A stretch of 64,000 bases of DNA from Phoenix dactylifera (GCF_009389715.1 NC_052399.1:9240585-9304584); one strand, 5' to 3'. Counted from the stretch's first letter, positions 25,801-37,700 are shown. Notes: generated from the sequence alone by a model not told the origin. Numbers and translations are program-made.

Positions 25801-26982
25801 AATAACATGAATATAGGTAAACTTAGTAGGAGTACCTTCAAGTTTTCTCTTCTCAGTAGGAGCAGTAGGTCCCACCTTCTCTTCATCCACAGTATCCTTC
25901 TTTTCAAGAGAGGACACACCCACCGCAGCAACAACAGAGGTCCCCTTTTCTACAGTATGCATTTCACTGGCCTCAGTTTTTTCCCCCGGTTCATCAGACT
26001 TAATATTGGACTCGATATGCTTACTTTCCAAGACATCCTCCTCCATCGACTCATCACCTGAACTCCTGTCTAAATTTAATTTTTCTGGAGAACCCCCATC
26101 CGCACTATCTTCATTCTTGCTAAGGTCCAGATTTGTAGCATTTTTGGCATCTGCTTCTTCCAAAGAGACCTGGTTCTTAACTAGTTCTTTGTCATCATCC
26201 AGTGGGTGCAAATCGCCACAAATGGGAGGATCATTGCTGGATGATATTTGCATCATCTCTGGCTTAACAACTTCTAAGTGAAAATTATCATCATTCAAAT
26301 TATCCTTTAATTTATTTTTTTCAATAATTGACACAGAATCAGTAGAAATTGACTCACACCTTACTTGGAACCCTAAATCTGGGCTGACCTCAGATACCTG
26401 ATTTTTTGGTTCCGACGGGCTGCGCATGACATCCTCAATGGAGGGCTTTGATTCCTCGTGCCTTTCATCATATCGCAAATCTTGGCTGCTTGAATCATTA
26501 TGAAGGGTCACATGTTGGCTTTCTGTGATGCTGTCTCCCACAGAAGCTGCAGCACTGTCTTCCATGGAAGCTGCATTAACTGATGGTTCCACAGCTGCTG
26601 CATCTGATCTCAAAAGAGGCATTGGATCCCCATCTTGAATGTTGACAACTTGATTGATATCTAGAGGGCTGCCATCAACTATAGTGGCATCATTGTCAGT
26701 TTTCTCAACTTTATCCGTGACGGCTTCAATATGAACTTCTGCTTGTGGATCTTCTTCCACTTGATCACCATTGTCCTGAGGATCTGGAGCAAGATCAAAG
26801 CCATTATCCACTTCTTCTTTAGTTGATTCTTTCTCATTCCGAACTGCTTCATCTAACCGCTTCACCAGGTCCTCCTTGAGACCCTTAATAGGCAACTTCC
26901 TTTTACGAAGCTCTTCCTTTAATTCAGTAACCCTCCATTGATCAATGGGTTTGTTGTTCAGTACAGAATATGGAGACGACAT
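18504..26982 (-). CDS. ACINUS: ACINUS homologue (SAP domain, RRM-like, RSB motif), 4 coding exons
   Basis: Coding exons on the minus strand: 26982-25836, 20110-19913, 19824-19673, 18968-18504. GT-AG junctions and phases agree, giving 653 aa, near the length of the Arabidopsis protein. Residues 12-46 form a SAP DNA-binding domain (WRVTELKEELRKRKLPIKGL). A long acidic, probably disordered stretch follows up to about residue 380. Then come KRQRRWNSES and an RRM-like domain (about 455-530, SLRIDHFLRPFTLKAVQELL). A proline-rich linker follows, and then the RNPS1/SAP18-binding motif (TLDDFFKKTKASPRIYFLP, from about residue 616). ACINUS is the nuclear scaffold of the ASAP complex that joins the exon-junction complex and affects splicing. 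The first coding intron is 5.7 kb and holds several transposons. No lesion is seen. Confidence 0.93.
20271..20437 (+). mobile_element. Au-type SINE (copy 2, intron of ACINUS, antisense to it)
   Basis: The tRNA-like head has a good A box, TGGCGCAATGG, and a weakened B box (GAGTCCGAAAT). Then come AAACAGCCTCTCTGCACG, GGGTAAAATTGAGTACATC, TGACCCTCCCCAGACCC and CTCATGCACTAC, and a T-run. Imperfect direct repeats flank it: atgctttaaaga before it and gtgctttttaga after it. It lies in the long ACINUS intron in opposite orientation to that gene. Confidence 0.75.
21501..21711. mobile_element. Tourist-like (PIF/Harbinger) MITE
   Basis: This is a 211-bp element. The left end GGGTGTGTTTGGTGTTGCTT is matched imperfectly by the complement of the right end (AGGTGCGTCTTTAGTGTTGC). 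The terminal GGG..GTTTGG pattern and short length fit Tourist-like MITEs. The flanks TTA and CTA allow a 3-bp target duplication, but an imperfect one. It lies inside the ACINUS intron. Confidence 0.65.
22684..22808 (+). mobile_element. Possible tRNA-derived SINE
   Basis: An A-box-like word (GTCTCAATGG, near 22693) and a B-box-like word (GATTTGAGTCTC, near 22736) lie at near-tRNA spacing. About 50 bp of tail and a short A-run follow. A second stretch with a similar B box lies antisense at about 60375-60500. I could not define target duplications. Confidence 0.35.
22819..22884. repeat. Compound (GT)(GC)(GA) microsatellite
   Basis: Alternating GT and GC dinucleotides pass without a break into more than twenty GA dinucleotides. 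The order of blocks is the complement of the microsatellite at 50949-50983. Confidence 0.9.
24089..24334. repeat. Tandem duplication, 2 x 123 bp
   Basis: 24089-24211 and 24212-24334 are direct copies that differ at about two positions near their ends (GAACCAGATACG against AAACAAGATACG). The near identity points to a recent duplication within the ACINUS intron. Confidence 0.95.
24503..24552. other. Perfect-stem hairpin, 13-bp arms
   Basis: GCGATTTTTAAGT (24503-24515) is exactly complementary to ACTTAAAAATCGC (24540-24552). The pairing continues inward with small mismatches to a GGCAA/TTGCC stem. It borders a GC-rich island at 24660-24900. It may be the edge of an inserted element. Confidence 0.7.
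24556..24960. repeat. GC- and CT-rich island in ACINUS intron, possible captured or inserted sequence
   Basis: Within an AT-rich intron, 24680-24870 is rich in CCTC/CTCGCTCC and CGCCGG words and looks like a plant 5' leader. It starts beside a short palindrome (CTGTTTCG, aa, CGAAACAG, near 24577-24594). Open frames on both strands are low-complexity. I cannot name a source gene or give element borders. Confidence 0.3.
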
Positions 26983-26984
26983 CC

Positions 26985-27966
26985 TCTGTAGGTGGCTAAC
27001 ACCGAACTAAGGTTTATGTTCACAATCCTAGGAATCAAAATAAAAAATGTTTCACATTTCATTGTAGGTGAATTATACCAAACATGAAAATGCAGAGATT
27101 AGTATCAATAGCTCAATAAGGTTTCAGATACCAACAAACAAATAGTTTATAAACCGCCTAATAATCATCATTTGCAATTTTTTTATATTGAACAGAAGTT
27201 CTAAAACTAAATAAAGCAGCTTTGAATTTTAAAAAAATGACAGGAACATCTAGAGGAGGGGAGAAAAATATTCCCTCATGGAAGTATCTATTAATTTAAT
27301 AAAGCATCATTCTAAAAACTTGAAAGCATAAAACGAGAAACCTTAAATAAAAGAACTACGAGACCAGCCGAGTTCAAATACAATGAGTGCTTGAAATGAA
27401 AAACGGATCATGCACGCAGCTCAAGAGCGCAAAATCCCTTTGTGAATCGAAGCAATATGAAAGAAGGATCCAGGCTATCAGAGGCAACAAGAGTATTCCA
27501 ATTTCCAACAAAAATCCAAAACAAAAGCCATACAAGGTCCGATACAAAACCTAATTCTCGAAATAAAAACAACGCAGCCGAGAAGCCAAAACCCTGACAC
27601 AGGCTATAGATTCCATCTATCGGGAAGAGTGCAGGTCAAGAGAACTCACCAAACTGGTGGCTTTCCGGACGGACGCGGGCGGCAGATTAGGAGCTCTGAG
27701 AGAGAGCCGGACGAAAAACCCTAATTCCAGAACAGAAAACAGGCATTAGATGGAAACCAATGAAAAACCTAGTTCTATAAAAAGGTCGGAAGATTCGATC
27801 CTTAGACCCGATTCGAGCCAAATCTTTGGAATTCATCCATTCTCCGCTGGAAAAAAATAAAATACCAACAAAATCCACCAAAAAAAGCAAAGAAAAAAGA
27901 TAAAACGGAGAAGAAGAACAGGCGAAGAGGAAGACAAAGGGGGTTCGATGAAATCTTTTATATAAG
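26985..27966 (-). promoter_or_regulatory. ACINUS promoter (TATA) and 5' UTR with intron
   Basis: On the minus strand a TATATAAAAG box lies at about 27957-27966. It is followed by a pyrimidine-rich leader, CTTTGTCTTCCTCTTCGCC. A splice donor TTTG|GTGAGT ends a leader exon at 27650. An acceptor CTACAG|AGG lies directly before the ATG at 26982. This predicts a non-coding exon of about 280 bp and a 664-bp 5' UTR intron. The start site, near 27930, is inferred from TATA spacing. Confidence 0.55.
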
Positions 27967-28469
27967 AGGGTCGAGGACAGGAGAGAGGACCGCCTCCCTG
28001 TTTCTAGGGTTTCACTCTCGGTCGCTGCGATATCGGGCGAGAGAGCTTCGAATAGCGCTCGAGCGAGAGAGGGGGAAAAGGGGAGGTGGGTTGGTATTGT
28101 GGGTGGCCTTGGAATCGAATAGCCGTTAGCAATCGAATCGACGGTTTAGGATTTTATTATTTGCCCGAAAAATGTTTGGGGGCAACTGGGGCACATCAAA
28201 AGGCTGAAGATTTGTACCATAAGAATTCTACGGTGCATTACCCCCAAGTCCCGTGCACTGCGCCAATTCATGTCATGCGGCGTGAAAGAATTTTTTTTTC
28301 CTAATAACTTTTTTTGTAACATGGCTGGGCCCTAATGTTTAGTGTGATAATGAGCGGATTGGATGCAACCAGCCACAGCAACATCACACAAACACAAGTC
28401 TACATTGCAATTGTTTCGTTATCAAGTGAATATATTTGTATACCATGCATGAGAAATTAGGTTAACTTA

Positions 28470-28700
28470 AGGTGCAAATGAGTTGGATCGGGTCGGGGTC
28501 ACTCATGACCTGACCCAACTCGATTTTTTTTGTTCAGATTCTAATTTTGGCCCCATATCCAACTCAGTAGAAGATCAGTCAAATCGAGTCGGATCCACCG
28601 CTACAATTTTTGACCTAACAGATCATTTGGATCCAACCTAAAAAATTCAAGTCTGGTTCATGTCCAGGTCGGATTCGGTTCGAGTCGCTTCAGAATTTAT
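28470..28700 (-). mobile_element. Truncated hAT-like MITE related to the one at 54638-55067
   Basis: The series GCAAATGAGTTGGATCGGGT, ACCTGACCCAACTCGA, TTTTTTGTTCAGATTCTAAT and CATTTGGATCCAAC follows, in order, the complement of the element at 54638-55067. Only one end is recognisable here and no target duplication is seen. Confidence 0.55.
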
Positions 28701-29421
28701 TTTTAAAAAATAGATTCACATTTAGAAATAGTTTTAAAATATATATATCAAGAATTCAAAAGAGTTGAGTTTGATGGAGTTGAAGAAAGATAAAGACTCC
28801 TTGACATAAATTTGAGGTATTGTTTAAATAATTGAGCATATTTTTTAAACAAAAAAAAAATCAAAAGAGTCTTGATGAGATCCAAGAAAAAAAAAGAATT
28901 AACTGTTTTGTCTTGATCAATCTCAATTTATTTTGAGATAAATTATATTATTGATTTATCTTGATCTTAAAAGGAAGTTGAGAAAAAATTGGAATGAGGA
29001 AAAGTCGGGATATTTTAACCACCGTGTAAGGATTGGGCTATAACAATATCACCATGAAACAAAAAATGAGATTTACTATGTACCACCTATTAATGGTTAA
29101 AAACCCTTACCAACATAGAAAGGATATAAAATATCCAACAAGATTGAAAATTTTTAGTCTTAAAAGGTCAAAAACTCTTAATCCTTTTAGAGTTTTCCCC
29201 TTGCTCCAATTTTAAGTTAACATGGTATAGTAAGAGACATGCAAAATTATTGCAAGCTAAAAGTATTTTGTTTTTAAATGAAATGTTTTGATTCATCTAG
29301 AATATATGTTGACTTATATTAACCTAGGTCATAAAGACCCAAACATATATTTTCAATTAAAGATAAAAACATGTTCCAGGTAAATAATTCCTCTCAACCT
29401 TTCAATAACACAAATATCCAA

Positions 29422-29425
<4 letters not shown>

Positions 29426-29463
<38 letters not shown>
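29426..29463. repeat. (TA)n microsatellite
   Basis: About eighteen uninterrupted TA dinucleotides in AT-rich DNA. Confidence 0.9.
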
Positions 29464-29466
<3 letters not shown>

Positions 29467-29751
29467 AAAACAAGACTTTCACTATATGAGATGATTACCG
29501 TATTTTGCCGAACCATGTTTAAATGGGGCTAATATAATAGCCACCAAAAATCATTACTAGTTATTATAACGAAAAATTATTACTTACCACAAAAAATATC
29601 AACTATAGTGGAAAAATGATCACGATCATTTCTTAAATCATCTTCTTTTGAGTAAAAATTATTCCTTCAACTAGGAAGAATATTTCAAAGGATATAGCCA
29701 ATATATACTTTACAAAGTTTTACAACTATATTATAATTAATTTAAATTTTT

Positions 29752-30055
29752 TTTTGCATGTATACCCTCCAAAATATACAAAATTATATGAATACCCTTG
29801 TAAAATTACTATTTGCATGTATACTCTCATAAAATACTTATTTTGTATGTATACTTATTTTTTTCTTTTTTATATTTATATCCATACCATCTAATATCGT
29901 TAAAAAATAAACGATTTAAATTTAAAATGACTGAAATATCCTTACAAGTAGATGCACAAAAAGAAAATTTTATAAGAATACACATACAAATAGCAACTTT
30001 GCATTTATATTTATGCAATTATGCATATTTAGGAGAGATACACTTAACAAAAACA
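29752..30055 (+). mobile_element. AT-rich foldback MITE, copy A
   Basis: The left arm (GCATGTATACCCTCCAAAAT, then CTATTTGCATGTATACTCTC) is complementary to the right arm (ACATACAAATAGCAAC, then TTTAGGAGAGATACAC). The middle holds ACCATCTAATATCGTTAAAA. Borders are approximate. A second copy in reverse orientation lies 330 bp downstream. Confidence 0.6.
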
Positions 30056-30379
30056 AACAACAACTCAACATTTACAAATCACTAAAAAAATATTTTACTA
30101 ATCTAAGCATCTATAATTAATTTAAATTTAAAGTATTTAATCTTTTAAAAATAATGAAGAATATATAGATGTTATAGATTCAATAATAATAATCATATCA
30201 AAATCAAATAAAGACTAGTATTACTAAAATGGTTGCCTAATATTCCAACTTGATTGAGTCATAAACTTTTAAAAAAAAAAAAATGTAGCTCGATTTTTTT
30301 TTGACTTGTCAATCTAACTAAACCATAAATGATTTAGTAAATTCCAGTCAAGTTTTGATCTTTTTTTAATATATTTTTT

Positions 30380-30645
30380 AAATACATATATCCTTCTAAA
30401 TATGAGAAATTATATGAATATCCTCGTAAAGTTGCTATTTGCGTATATACTCTTATAACTTTTTTGTATATCTACCAATAAGAGTAATTCAGTCATTTTA
30501 GTTTTAAGCCGTTTATTTTTTTAATGACATTAGATGGTACAAATACACATACAAAAAAGAAGAAAAAGAAGGATATACGTGCAAATAGTAATTTTATGAG
30601 AGTATTGATGCAATTTTATATATTTAGGAGGGTATACATACAAAA
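30380..30645 (-). mobile_element. AT-rich foldback MITE, copy B (inverted to copy A)
   Basis: The middle (TTTAATGACATTAGATGGTA) is the complement of the middle of copy A. The outer arms again carry the GTATA..CCTCC / GGAGGGTATACATAC pair. Borders are approximate. Confidence 0.6.
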
Positions 30646-32110
30646 AAAAAACTCTTAATTTAATTGTATTTTCTTACATCGCTTTTTCATCATTGTTTAA
30701 CTATTTATTATAAATACAATACATTACTTGTTCAAGGTGAAGTTCGAAATGTTGGTAGTTTGCAAAACTTACATGCTCTTCAGATGTTCAGCTATCATTG
30801 CTTGTTCTTCAATTATTAAGCTCCTTTGAGGAGTTAACCCTCGTCTCATTAAAAATTAATCAATTATCTTTGCTGAACCATGCTTTAACATTTAAGGCTC
30901 CATATGCACTTCAATTTGCAGATAATTGATGAGAGGACATAAGTGAAAGAACCAACCCCCACCACCATCAACCCCACCCCAAAAAAAATAAAAATAAAAA
31001 TAAAAAATGAAATAAAATAAAATAAAACTGTGGAAGTTAACTTTGTAAGATTTAAGCAGTCAAACTATCATAAATCTTTTGAAATGCTATTCTCAAAGGA
31101 ATTGGGAAAAAAATGATTTGTAGGCAAGATTTATGGCAAAATGTATTGCAATGGGAATTTCGCGGGTGTTGAAATTTTTATACTAAATATCGGATAGGGG
31201 ACCATCACATATTTCATAGCATCAAAGAAGGTGATGAAATATAAGCATTTGCTTATGAAGCATGTCCAAGCATTATTTGGTATAAACATATGCTTCCATG
31301 AAATTATGAGTCCATTCTAAAGCTTCCCAAGTAAAGGTTGCTTGGTTTTGTCCATATGGATGAAACCTACATAGATTTGGATGGAACTGAAGTCTTATTT
31401 TTGGATTGAAAATATGAACCTCATCAACCTGAGATTAAAATGCTAACCAAAGATATGGATCAAACTATTTGGATCAACCATATCAGATTGAACCTTATGT
31501 GAAGCCAGCAAACTATTTGCTGATTTCAATTCAAAATCGACAAAAAAAGTTAGGGATCCCTGTTTGTAACGAAAGAGAGGCAACCCTTGACAATGAGGGC
31601 TTTCGAGCCCTCTCTCTCTCTCTATCTCCCTCCCTCTTTTCCTCTCTCTCCATCTCCCTCTCCCTCTCCCTCTTCCTCTTCAGCTCTCTCTATCTCTGTA
31701 TGCTGTTTGTTCGTACTGTAGAATTGCTATCCCCCATTGTCTTCTCATTCAATAAAAAAAAATATTTCTTTTAATTTGCAAAGTTGAAAGATGTGGAAAC
31801 GAATTAGATACTAAGCTCCTGGAATTAAAAATGATAGCAGTCACCCAACACCTGACTTCAATTAGCTTGGACATAGACCAACTACAACTTGGAGTCAGAA
31901 GATCCATGTGGAAATAAATATTGGCCCAACTGGGTTTGTATTGGACAGCAAGACATCTCTACATGTTTTGCAAGTGAACTTTGGGAACCTGAAAATGTTA
32001 GCTTATAATATAAGGTCCAAATCATCTTATTCCTAACTATTATATATTACGGTGAGTTTATGTAGCAAGTAAAAAGGGACATGCTTTAAAATATGTCATT
32101 GCTGAGTCAT
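30646..32110. other. Intergenic or intronic stretch, no gene seen
   Basis: A pyrimidine-rich (CT)n tract lies at about 31611-31690. The stretch runs up to the left target-site copy (32111-32115) of the copia element. If the TSR3-like gene was once intact, this would be the continuation of its intron or its 3' part, but I find no convincing exon here. Confidence 0.45.
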
Positions 32111-32115
32111 TGGAG

Positions 32116-32652
32116 TGTAAAATTTTATTTAAAATGTGGGCTACCATTAATTGCGTGTTTTATACTATTTGCGAAAAACGGGTTGAAAGTGATTCAGATA
32201 GATTGACTGGTAAAACTCAAATAAAGTTGTGATCCATAAAGTTTCGGGCTATCGTCCATCTCGGTGTTTTTTCGGTCTATATACATATGAAAATGTGGTA
32301 TGGATGTGTAGGGCCTGGTTCTTGATTATTTGAGTATCTTAATGGGAGGGATCAATAACTGTGTTATTTATTTTGGCCCGGTTTCCTCTCCCATCCAAAA
32401 CCCTACTCTGACTCAATATTATATATATGAGTTAGGGTGTTATATGCCCCATTGTATGGCAACATAAACTAAGGAGATAGAGAGGAAGAGCCAGCCCTAG
32501 AGTTTCTCCTATACGTGAGGACTGCTCTCGAAGAAAAACTGTATCGGAATAGCTGGACTTAACGGTATGTGATTAAACTTATTTTTTTTATATATTTGAA
32601 TTAAATGCTATAGTGTTTTAATTCCTTGTATAGTGATCCAAAAATTCTGAGA
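32116..32652 (+). repeat. Copia 5' LTR
   Basis: About 537 bp, aligned over its whole length with 44990-45520. It holds a TATATATA box near 32422-32429 (ACTCAATATTATATATATGAG). The last dinucleotide is GA where the other LTR has CA. No clear initiator-Met primer site follows. Confidence 0.85.
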
Positions 32653-33810
32653 AAGGTTAATACTAGGATTAAAACCCTAAAAAAATTGTAATTAACAAAG
32701 GGGTATTTTGTTCTTGTAAATTGATCTACTAAGACTGAATTCGAGTTGCAATAACTTGAGAGGTTTTGTTCTTCTGGTCAATATGAGTTCATAGGATCAA
32801 GAATCATCGAAATTTTGATTTGTACAATAAGAGTTATTGCATTTTGAAATTTCTGGATTTTACAAACCTCTAAATCAATCACCAAACTGATTGTTGCAGA
32901 AATTATAAAACAACCACAGATCTAAGTTTATGCAAAAGTTTAAACACTAATAGATTTGAGATTTGCACCATCGATCTTAACCCAAACAATCCCAATACTG
33001 TAGAAAGTTTAGAACACCCTAGATTTAAACAATATATGTTGCAGAAATTTTAAAACTTCTCAGACCTAAGATATAGGTTATAGAAATTTCAAACACCTCC
33101 AGATCTAAGAGATATATATGTGAAAAAACCAAATACCCACAGATCTATAATATAGGTATTGCATAAATTTTAAATCAGCCATAGATCTACAATATTCTCC
33201 ACAAATCAACATCCCAAACATCCAAAATCAGATCTAGAAATTTTCTTTAGCTTGAGAAAGTTACCTTCTGAGAGATTTTTTGCTTCACTCTCTCTGTCTT
33301 ACGTATTGGTATGGTTCTTATAATTTTTAAAAAGGCTTTATATATTGTTTCAATTATTATGTATATTCGAGTTTCTGAATTGGCGTGGATGGCACCACCA
33401 AAGTGGTTCATTCATTCTAATTTTTGGAACTCTTTCAATAAGGATTCTAGGAAGCTCCTTTAATTTTATAGCATGCCATTGCCTACCCAAAGGAGGTTAA
33501 TTGTGTGTGTTAATTTTAATGGTGGTGTAAGTTATTAGTAGGGAAGTTTATTGACTCTAAAGAAATCTATCTACCTAAAGGTGATAGTTTTTTCTAAGGA
33601 GTCATTCTTACTAATTGACTTGTTAGAGGTATTAAGATGTGCCCTATATATTCAGCCCAAAGGTGTTTATATTGTTACATTTCAAGCCTCTGAGAATATT
33701 ACTAAAGTTTATTTTTTAGCATGTTCTTAGAATTATTATTAATGCTCAAACATAGCTAATTAAATTCTATGTTGAATTTTATTTTTATTTCAGCTACTAG
33801 CAGTATTGCT

Positions 33811-34660
33811 ATGAATAATCAGATTTGCTCTATTGAAACTTTGACTGGGAATAATTTCAAGAGATGGAAGAGAGGTTGAGTTGGCCCTGGGTTTGGCTAA
33901 CTTAGATATTGCTCTATATGAGGATGAGCCCCCAAAGCCTACCGAGAATAGTACTATTGAGCAAAAGACTATTATCAAAGATGGGCAAAGGCTAATAGAC
34001 TGAGTATAATGATTATGAAGAAGTCTATATGAGAGAGTTTTCAGGGTGCTATGCCAAATGAGACCAATACTAAATCATGCCTTGATGCTATAGGACAGAA
34101 ATACCTAGAGTCTGAAAAGCCAAAACTGGTGAGCTTATGTTGACTTTGTCCACAATGAAATATGATGGAGTGAGTAGTGTTAGAGCCTACATCATAAAAA
34201 TGCAAAAGATAACTAATAAGTTGTCTAACCTCAAGGTACCCATTGCTGAAACCTTCCTTGTTCAGCAAGCCCTTAACTCTCTTTCTTTACATTTTGATGA
34301 CCAGAAAACCACTTATAATGCCCAAAAAAAGACTTGAAGTGTGAACGAACTTATTGCTATTTGTGTCCAAGAAGAAGAAAGGCATAAGAAAGAAAGAGAG
34401 GAGAGTGTGAATATGGTGCATCAGCCATGTTTTTCTAAGGGTCCAGGCAATAAAGGAAACTCACATCGACAAAAGAACAAATTTTACCAACCTCAAAACA
34501 ATCAAGTGAAACACAATCAGTCTAACAATTTGAATGCCCCTAAGCCTGCCATTAAGAAACACTCAAGCTGCTGGTTTTGCAACATGAGTGGTCACAAGAA
34601 AGTGAATTGTTATAAATACAAGGCATGGTTAGAAAGGAAGAATAAAAAAAGGAGGTAATT
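33811..34660 (+). pseudogene. Copia gag remnant
   Basis: The gag frame starts at ATG 33811 (MNNQICSIETLTGNNFKRWK) and breaks by frame shift within about 25 codons. It recovers in other frames (LTLSTMKYDGVSSVRAYI) and has a stop near 34336. A CX2CX4HX4C zinc knuckle, CWFCNMSGHKKVNC, is intact at 34569-34610. The following protease region (about 34690-34850) reads WWLVSGTCIHV, so the expected catalytic aspartate position holds valine. Confidence 0.85.
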
Positions 34661-35074
34661 CACTTGCCTTTGTTTGTTTTGAATCCTCTTTAATAGATGT
34701 GCCACCAAATTCTTGGTGGCTTGTTAGTGGAACATGTATTCATGTTTCCAATTCTTTGCAGGGGTTCATAAACAAATGCAGGCCAAGTAAAGGGGAAGAT
34801 AGCATCTATGTAGGAAATGGTGTCAAGGTCTGTTGTATTTGTTGGAATAGTTAAGTTATTTTTTAAGTCTGGCTCTTGTCTCATTTTAGAAAACATTATT
34901 TTTGTACCGTCCATGAGCCGAAATTTGGTGTCTGTGTCAAGACTTGATGGGTCAAGATAATGTTTTAGTTTTGATAATGAAAATTTTGAATTGTTCTAAA
35001 ATTCTATTTTCATTGCTAATGGTTTTCTATGTGATGGCTTGTATAAATTAAATCTGACCTCAAAATAATTTTCC

Positions 35075-36139
35075 ATGAATATTGAAAGAAGTGGCACCAA
35101 AAGAGCATTGATAAAGAAGAAATCTTCTATGTTATGGCATAGAAGACTAGCACATATTTTTAGAGAACGAATTGAAAGATTGATTAAAAATAAAATTCTC
35201 CCTAACATTAAGTTTAATGACTATGAAACATGTGTGGATTGCATAAAAGAAAAAATGACCAAAACAAAGAAACATGGAGCCACTCGTAGTAAAGATCTCT
35301 TGGAAATTAAACACACCGACATTTGTGGACCCTTACCTCCTGCCTTGTGTGGAAGAAAATATTTTGTCACATTTATAGATGATCGTTCACATTATAGTTT
35401 TGTTTATTTAATTCATAACAAGTTGGAAGCCCTTGAGAAATTCAAATATATAAGACCAATGTTGAAAAACAAACCGGCAAGGTGATTAAAATTGTTAGGT
35501 CTAACCGTGGAGGTGAATATTATGGTAAACATGGTAATGTTGGTCAACATATGGGACCTTTTGCTGAATTTTTCCAAAGTTGTGACATTAATACAATACA
35601 CAATGCCTGGGACCCCTAAGCAAAATGTTGTGGCTGAGCGTCGTAATTGTACACTAAAGAAAATGGTTAAATGCATGTTAAGTGAGTCCAAATTACCTAA
35701 GTCTCTTTGGGGTGAAGCTCTTTTGATTGCAATGTATGTCCTAAATAGAATACCCAGCAAATCTATTCCCAAAACACCTTTTGAGTTGTGGATGGGTAGA
35801 AGGCCTAGTTTGAACCATTTTCGGGTTTGGGTTTGTCCGGCTGAAGTAAAAATTTATAACCTAGTCGAAACCAAATTAGGGCCAAGAACCACTTGTTATT
35901 TTGTAGGCTATCCAGAAGGCTCAAAGGGCTATAGATTTTACTGTCCTGGTCATGGCACAAGGATTGTAGAGGCAAATAATGCAAGGTTTTTGGAGCATGA
36001 TGCTGGTGATTGTGTGTGCACTACAAGACAGCATGATGCTTCAAAAGGTGACTTTACTATTGTATCTCTGCCTGTTGGATTAGATAGGTTTGTTTCTCAA
36101 CCTATTGAAAGGGTGGAATTATGTATAGAACAAGAATAA
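35075..36139 (+). pseudogene. Copia integrase remnant
   Basis: An HHCC-type zinc-binding segment (LWHRRLAHI ... CVDCIKEK) is followed by the integrase core start (HTDICGPL, DDRSHYSFVY) and, after frame changes near 35440-35620, by TPKQNVVAERRN and NRIPSKSIPKTPFELWMGR. The first part ends at a stop at 35483-35485. At least two frameshifts separate the catalytic blocks. Confidence 0.8.
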
Positions 36140-36259
36140 GGAACACCAAATCAACCTTTACCTACACCTCAACCAGTTGAACCTACTCAACCTGTTCAAC
36201 CTCCTAGACGCTCACAAAGAGAAAGAAGGCCAGCAATTTCTAATGATTATGTTATCTTT

Positions 36260-36976
36260 TTGGGAGAACAAGAGCATGGTGTTGATGAAGTGATTGATAC
36301 AGTCACATATAGTCAAGCCATTACAAGTTCACAATATGATAAGCGGATGGATGCAATGAGGGAGGAGATGCAATCTATGACACGAAATGGAGTATGGAAG
36401 CTTGTTGAGCTTCTAGAAGGTTTTAAACTTGAAACATTTTCTTCTATTTCTACAAAAGATTCTTTCAGGATTATCATGGCTTTGACAATACATTTTCATT
36501 TAGAGCTCCATCAAATGGATGTTAAGACAGTCTTTTTAAATGGAGATCTTTATGAGGAAGTTTATATGGTGCAACCTGAAGGCTTTGAAGAATCAGGGAG
36601 AGAGAATTTGGTTTGTAAGTTGAAAAGGTCTATTTATGGTCTGAAACAAGCCTCTAGACAATGGTATCTAAAGTTTTATCAGGTTGTGTTATCTCTTCGT
36701 TTTATTGAGAATACAATTGATTTTTGCATATATCTCAAGGTCAGTGGTAGCAAGTTTATTTTCTTGGTTCTGTATGTTGATGATATTTTACTTGCTAGTA
36801 ATGACTTGGGATTATTGCATGATGTCAAAAAGGTGCTATCTGAGAATTTTGATATGAAAGATCTTGGAGAAGTAGCATATGTGCTTGGTATTAAGATACA
36901 CAAAGATAGATCCAAGCAACTTTTAGGTTTGTCTCAAAAGGCCTACATTGATGTGTTCTTAGTAGATTCAATATGA
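36260..36976 (+). pseudogene. Copia reverse transcriptase remnant, internally deleted
   Basis: FHLELHQMDVKTVFLNGDLY, SIYGLKQASRQWY and LYVDDILLAS (YVDD at 36773-36784) identify a copia RT. Upstream the frame passes from VWKLVELLEGFK directly to ETFSSISTKDSFRI. The roughly 40-50 residues that lie between these blocks in the family are missing, and with them the first part of the RT fold. Confidence 0.85.
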
Positions 36977-37700
36977 AAAACTGCAAGCCTGGTCTTGTTT
37001 CTGTTTGTAAAGGGGACAAGTTAAATAAAAGTCAATGTCCGAAGAATGATGTTGAAAAGGAATCTATGAAAAATGTGCCAAATTCTAGTGCTATAGGTAG
37101 CTTGATATATGCTGGGGTGTGCACTAGACCAGACATCGTCTATACAACTAATCTGTTGGGTAGATATTCTTCCAATCCTGATCATGATCATTGGGCAGGA
37201 GCTAAAAAGATGTTGAGATACTTGAAGAAAACTAAGAGATATATGCTTGTTTATAAAAAAGTTGACAACCTTGAAGTCGGTGGTTATGCAAATGTAGATT
37301 TTGCTGGTTACTCCGATGATACGAAGTCTACTACAGGATATATTTTCATGCTTGTTGGAGGAGCTATATCTTGAAAGAGTTTCAAACAATTTCTTGTTGC
37401 GTCTTTCACCATGCAAGCAGAAGTAATTGCATGCTTTGAAGTGAGGGCTCATGCCATATGGTTAAAAAACTTTATCTTAGGGCTTAGGGTTGTTGATTCC
37501 ATCTCAAGACCTATAACCATTTATTGTGATAACATGGCCGCAATATTCTTTACAAAAAATACTAAGAACTCTGGTGGTGCTAAATACATAATCTCCAGTA
37601 TTTTAAAATTAGAGAATGGGTTGATAACGGTGACATTTACTATGAGCATATTGCTACAGAAGATATGGTTGCTGATCCATTAACCAAGGAGCTTAGACCT
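36973..37700 (+). pseudogene. Copia RNase H remnant
   Basis: The segment SSAIGSLIYAGVCTRPDIVY, then KKMLRYLKKTKRYMLVY, GYANVDFAGY and TMQAEVIACFE, is the copia RNase H region. A stop at about 37372-37374 and a frame shift near 37610 break it. Confidence 0.85.

Noticed and set aside
32100..32115. Copia LTR start placed at TGCTGAG/TGTTGCC
   Set aside because: The left and right sequences do not align well there and the flanks do not match; starting at TGTAAAATTTT gives a perfect tggag duplication and a purine tract before the 3' LTR.
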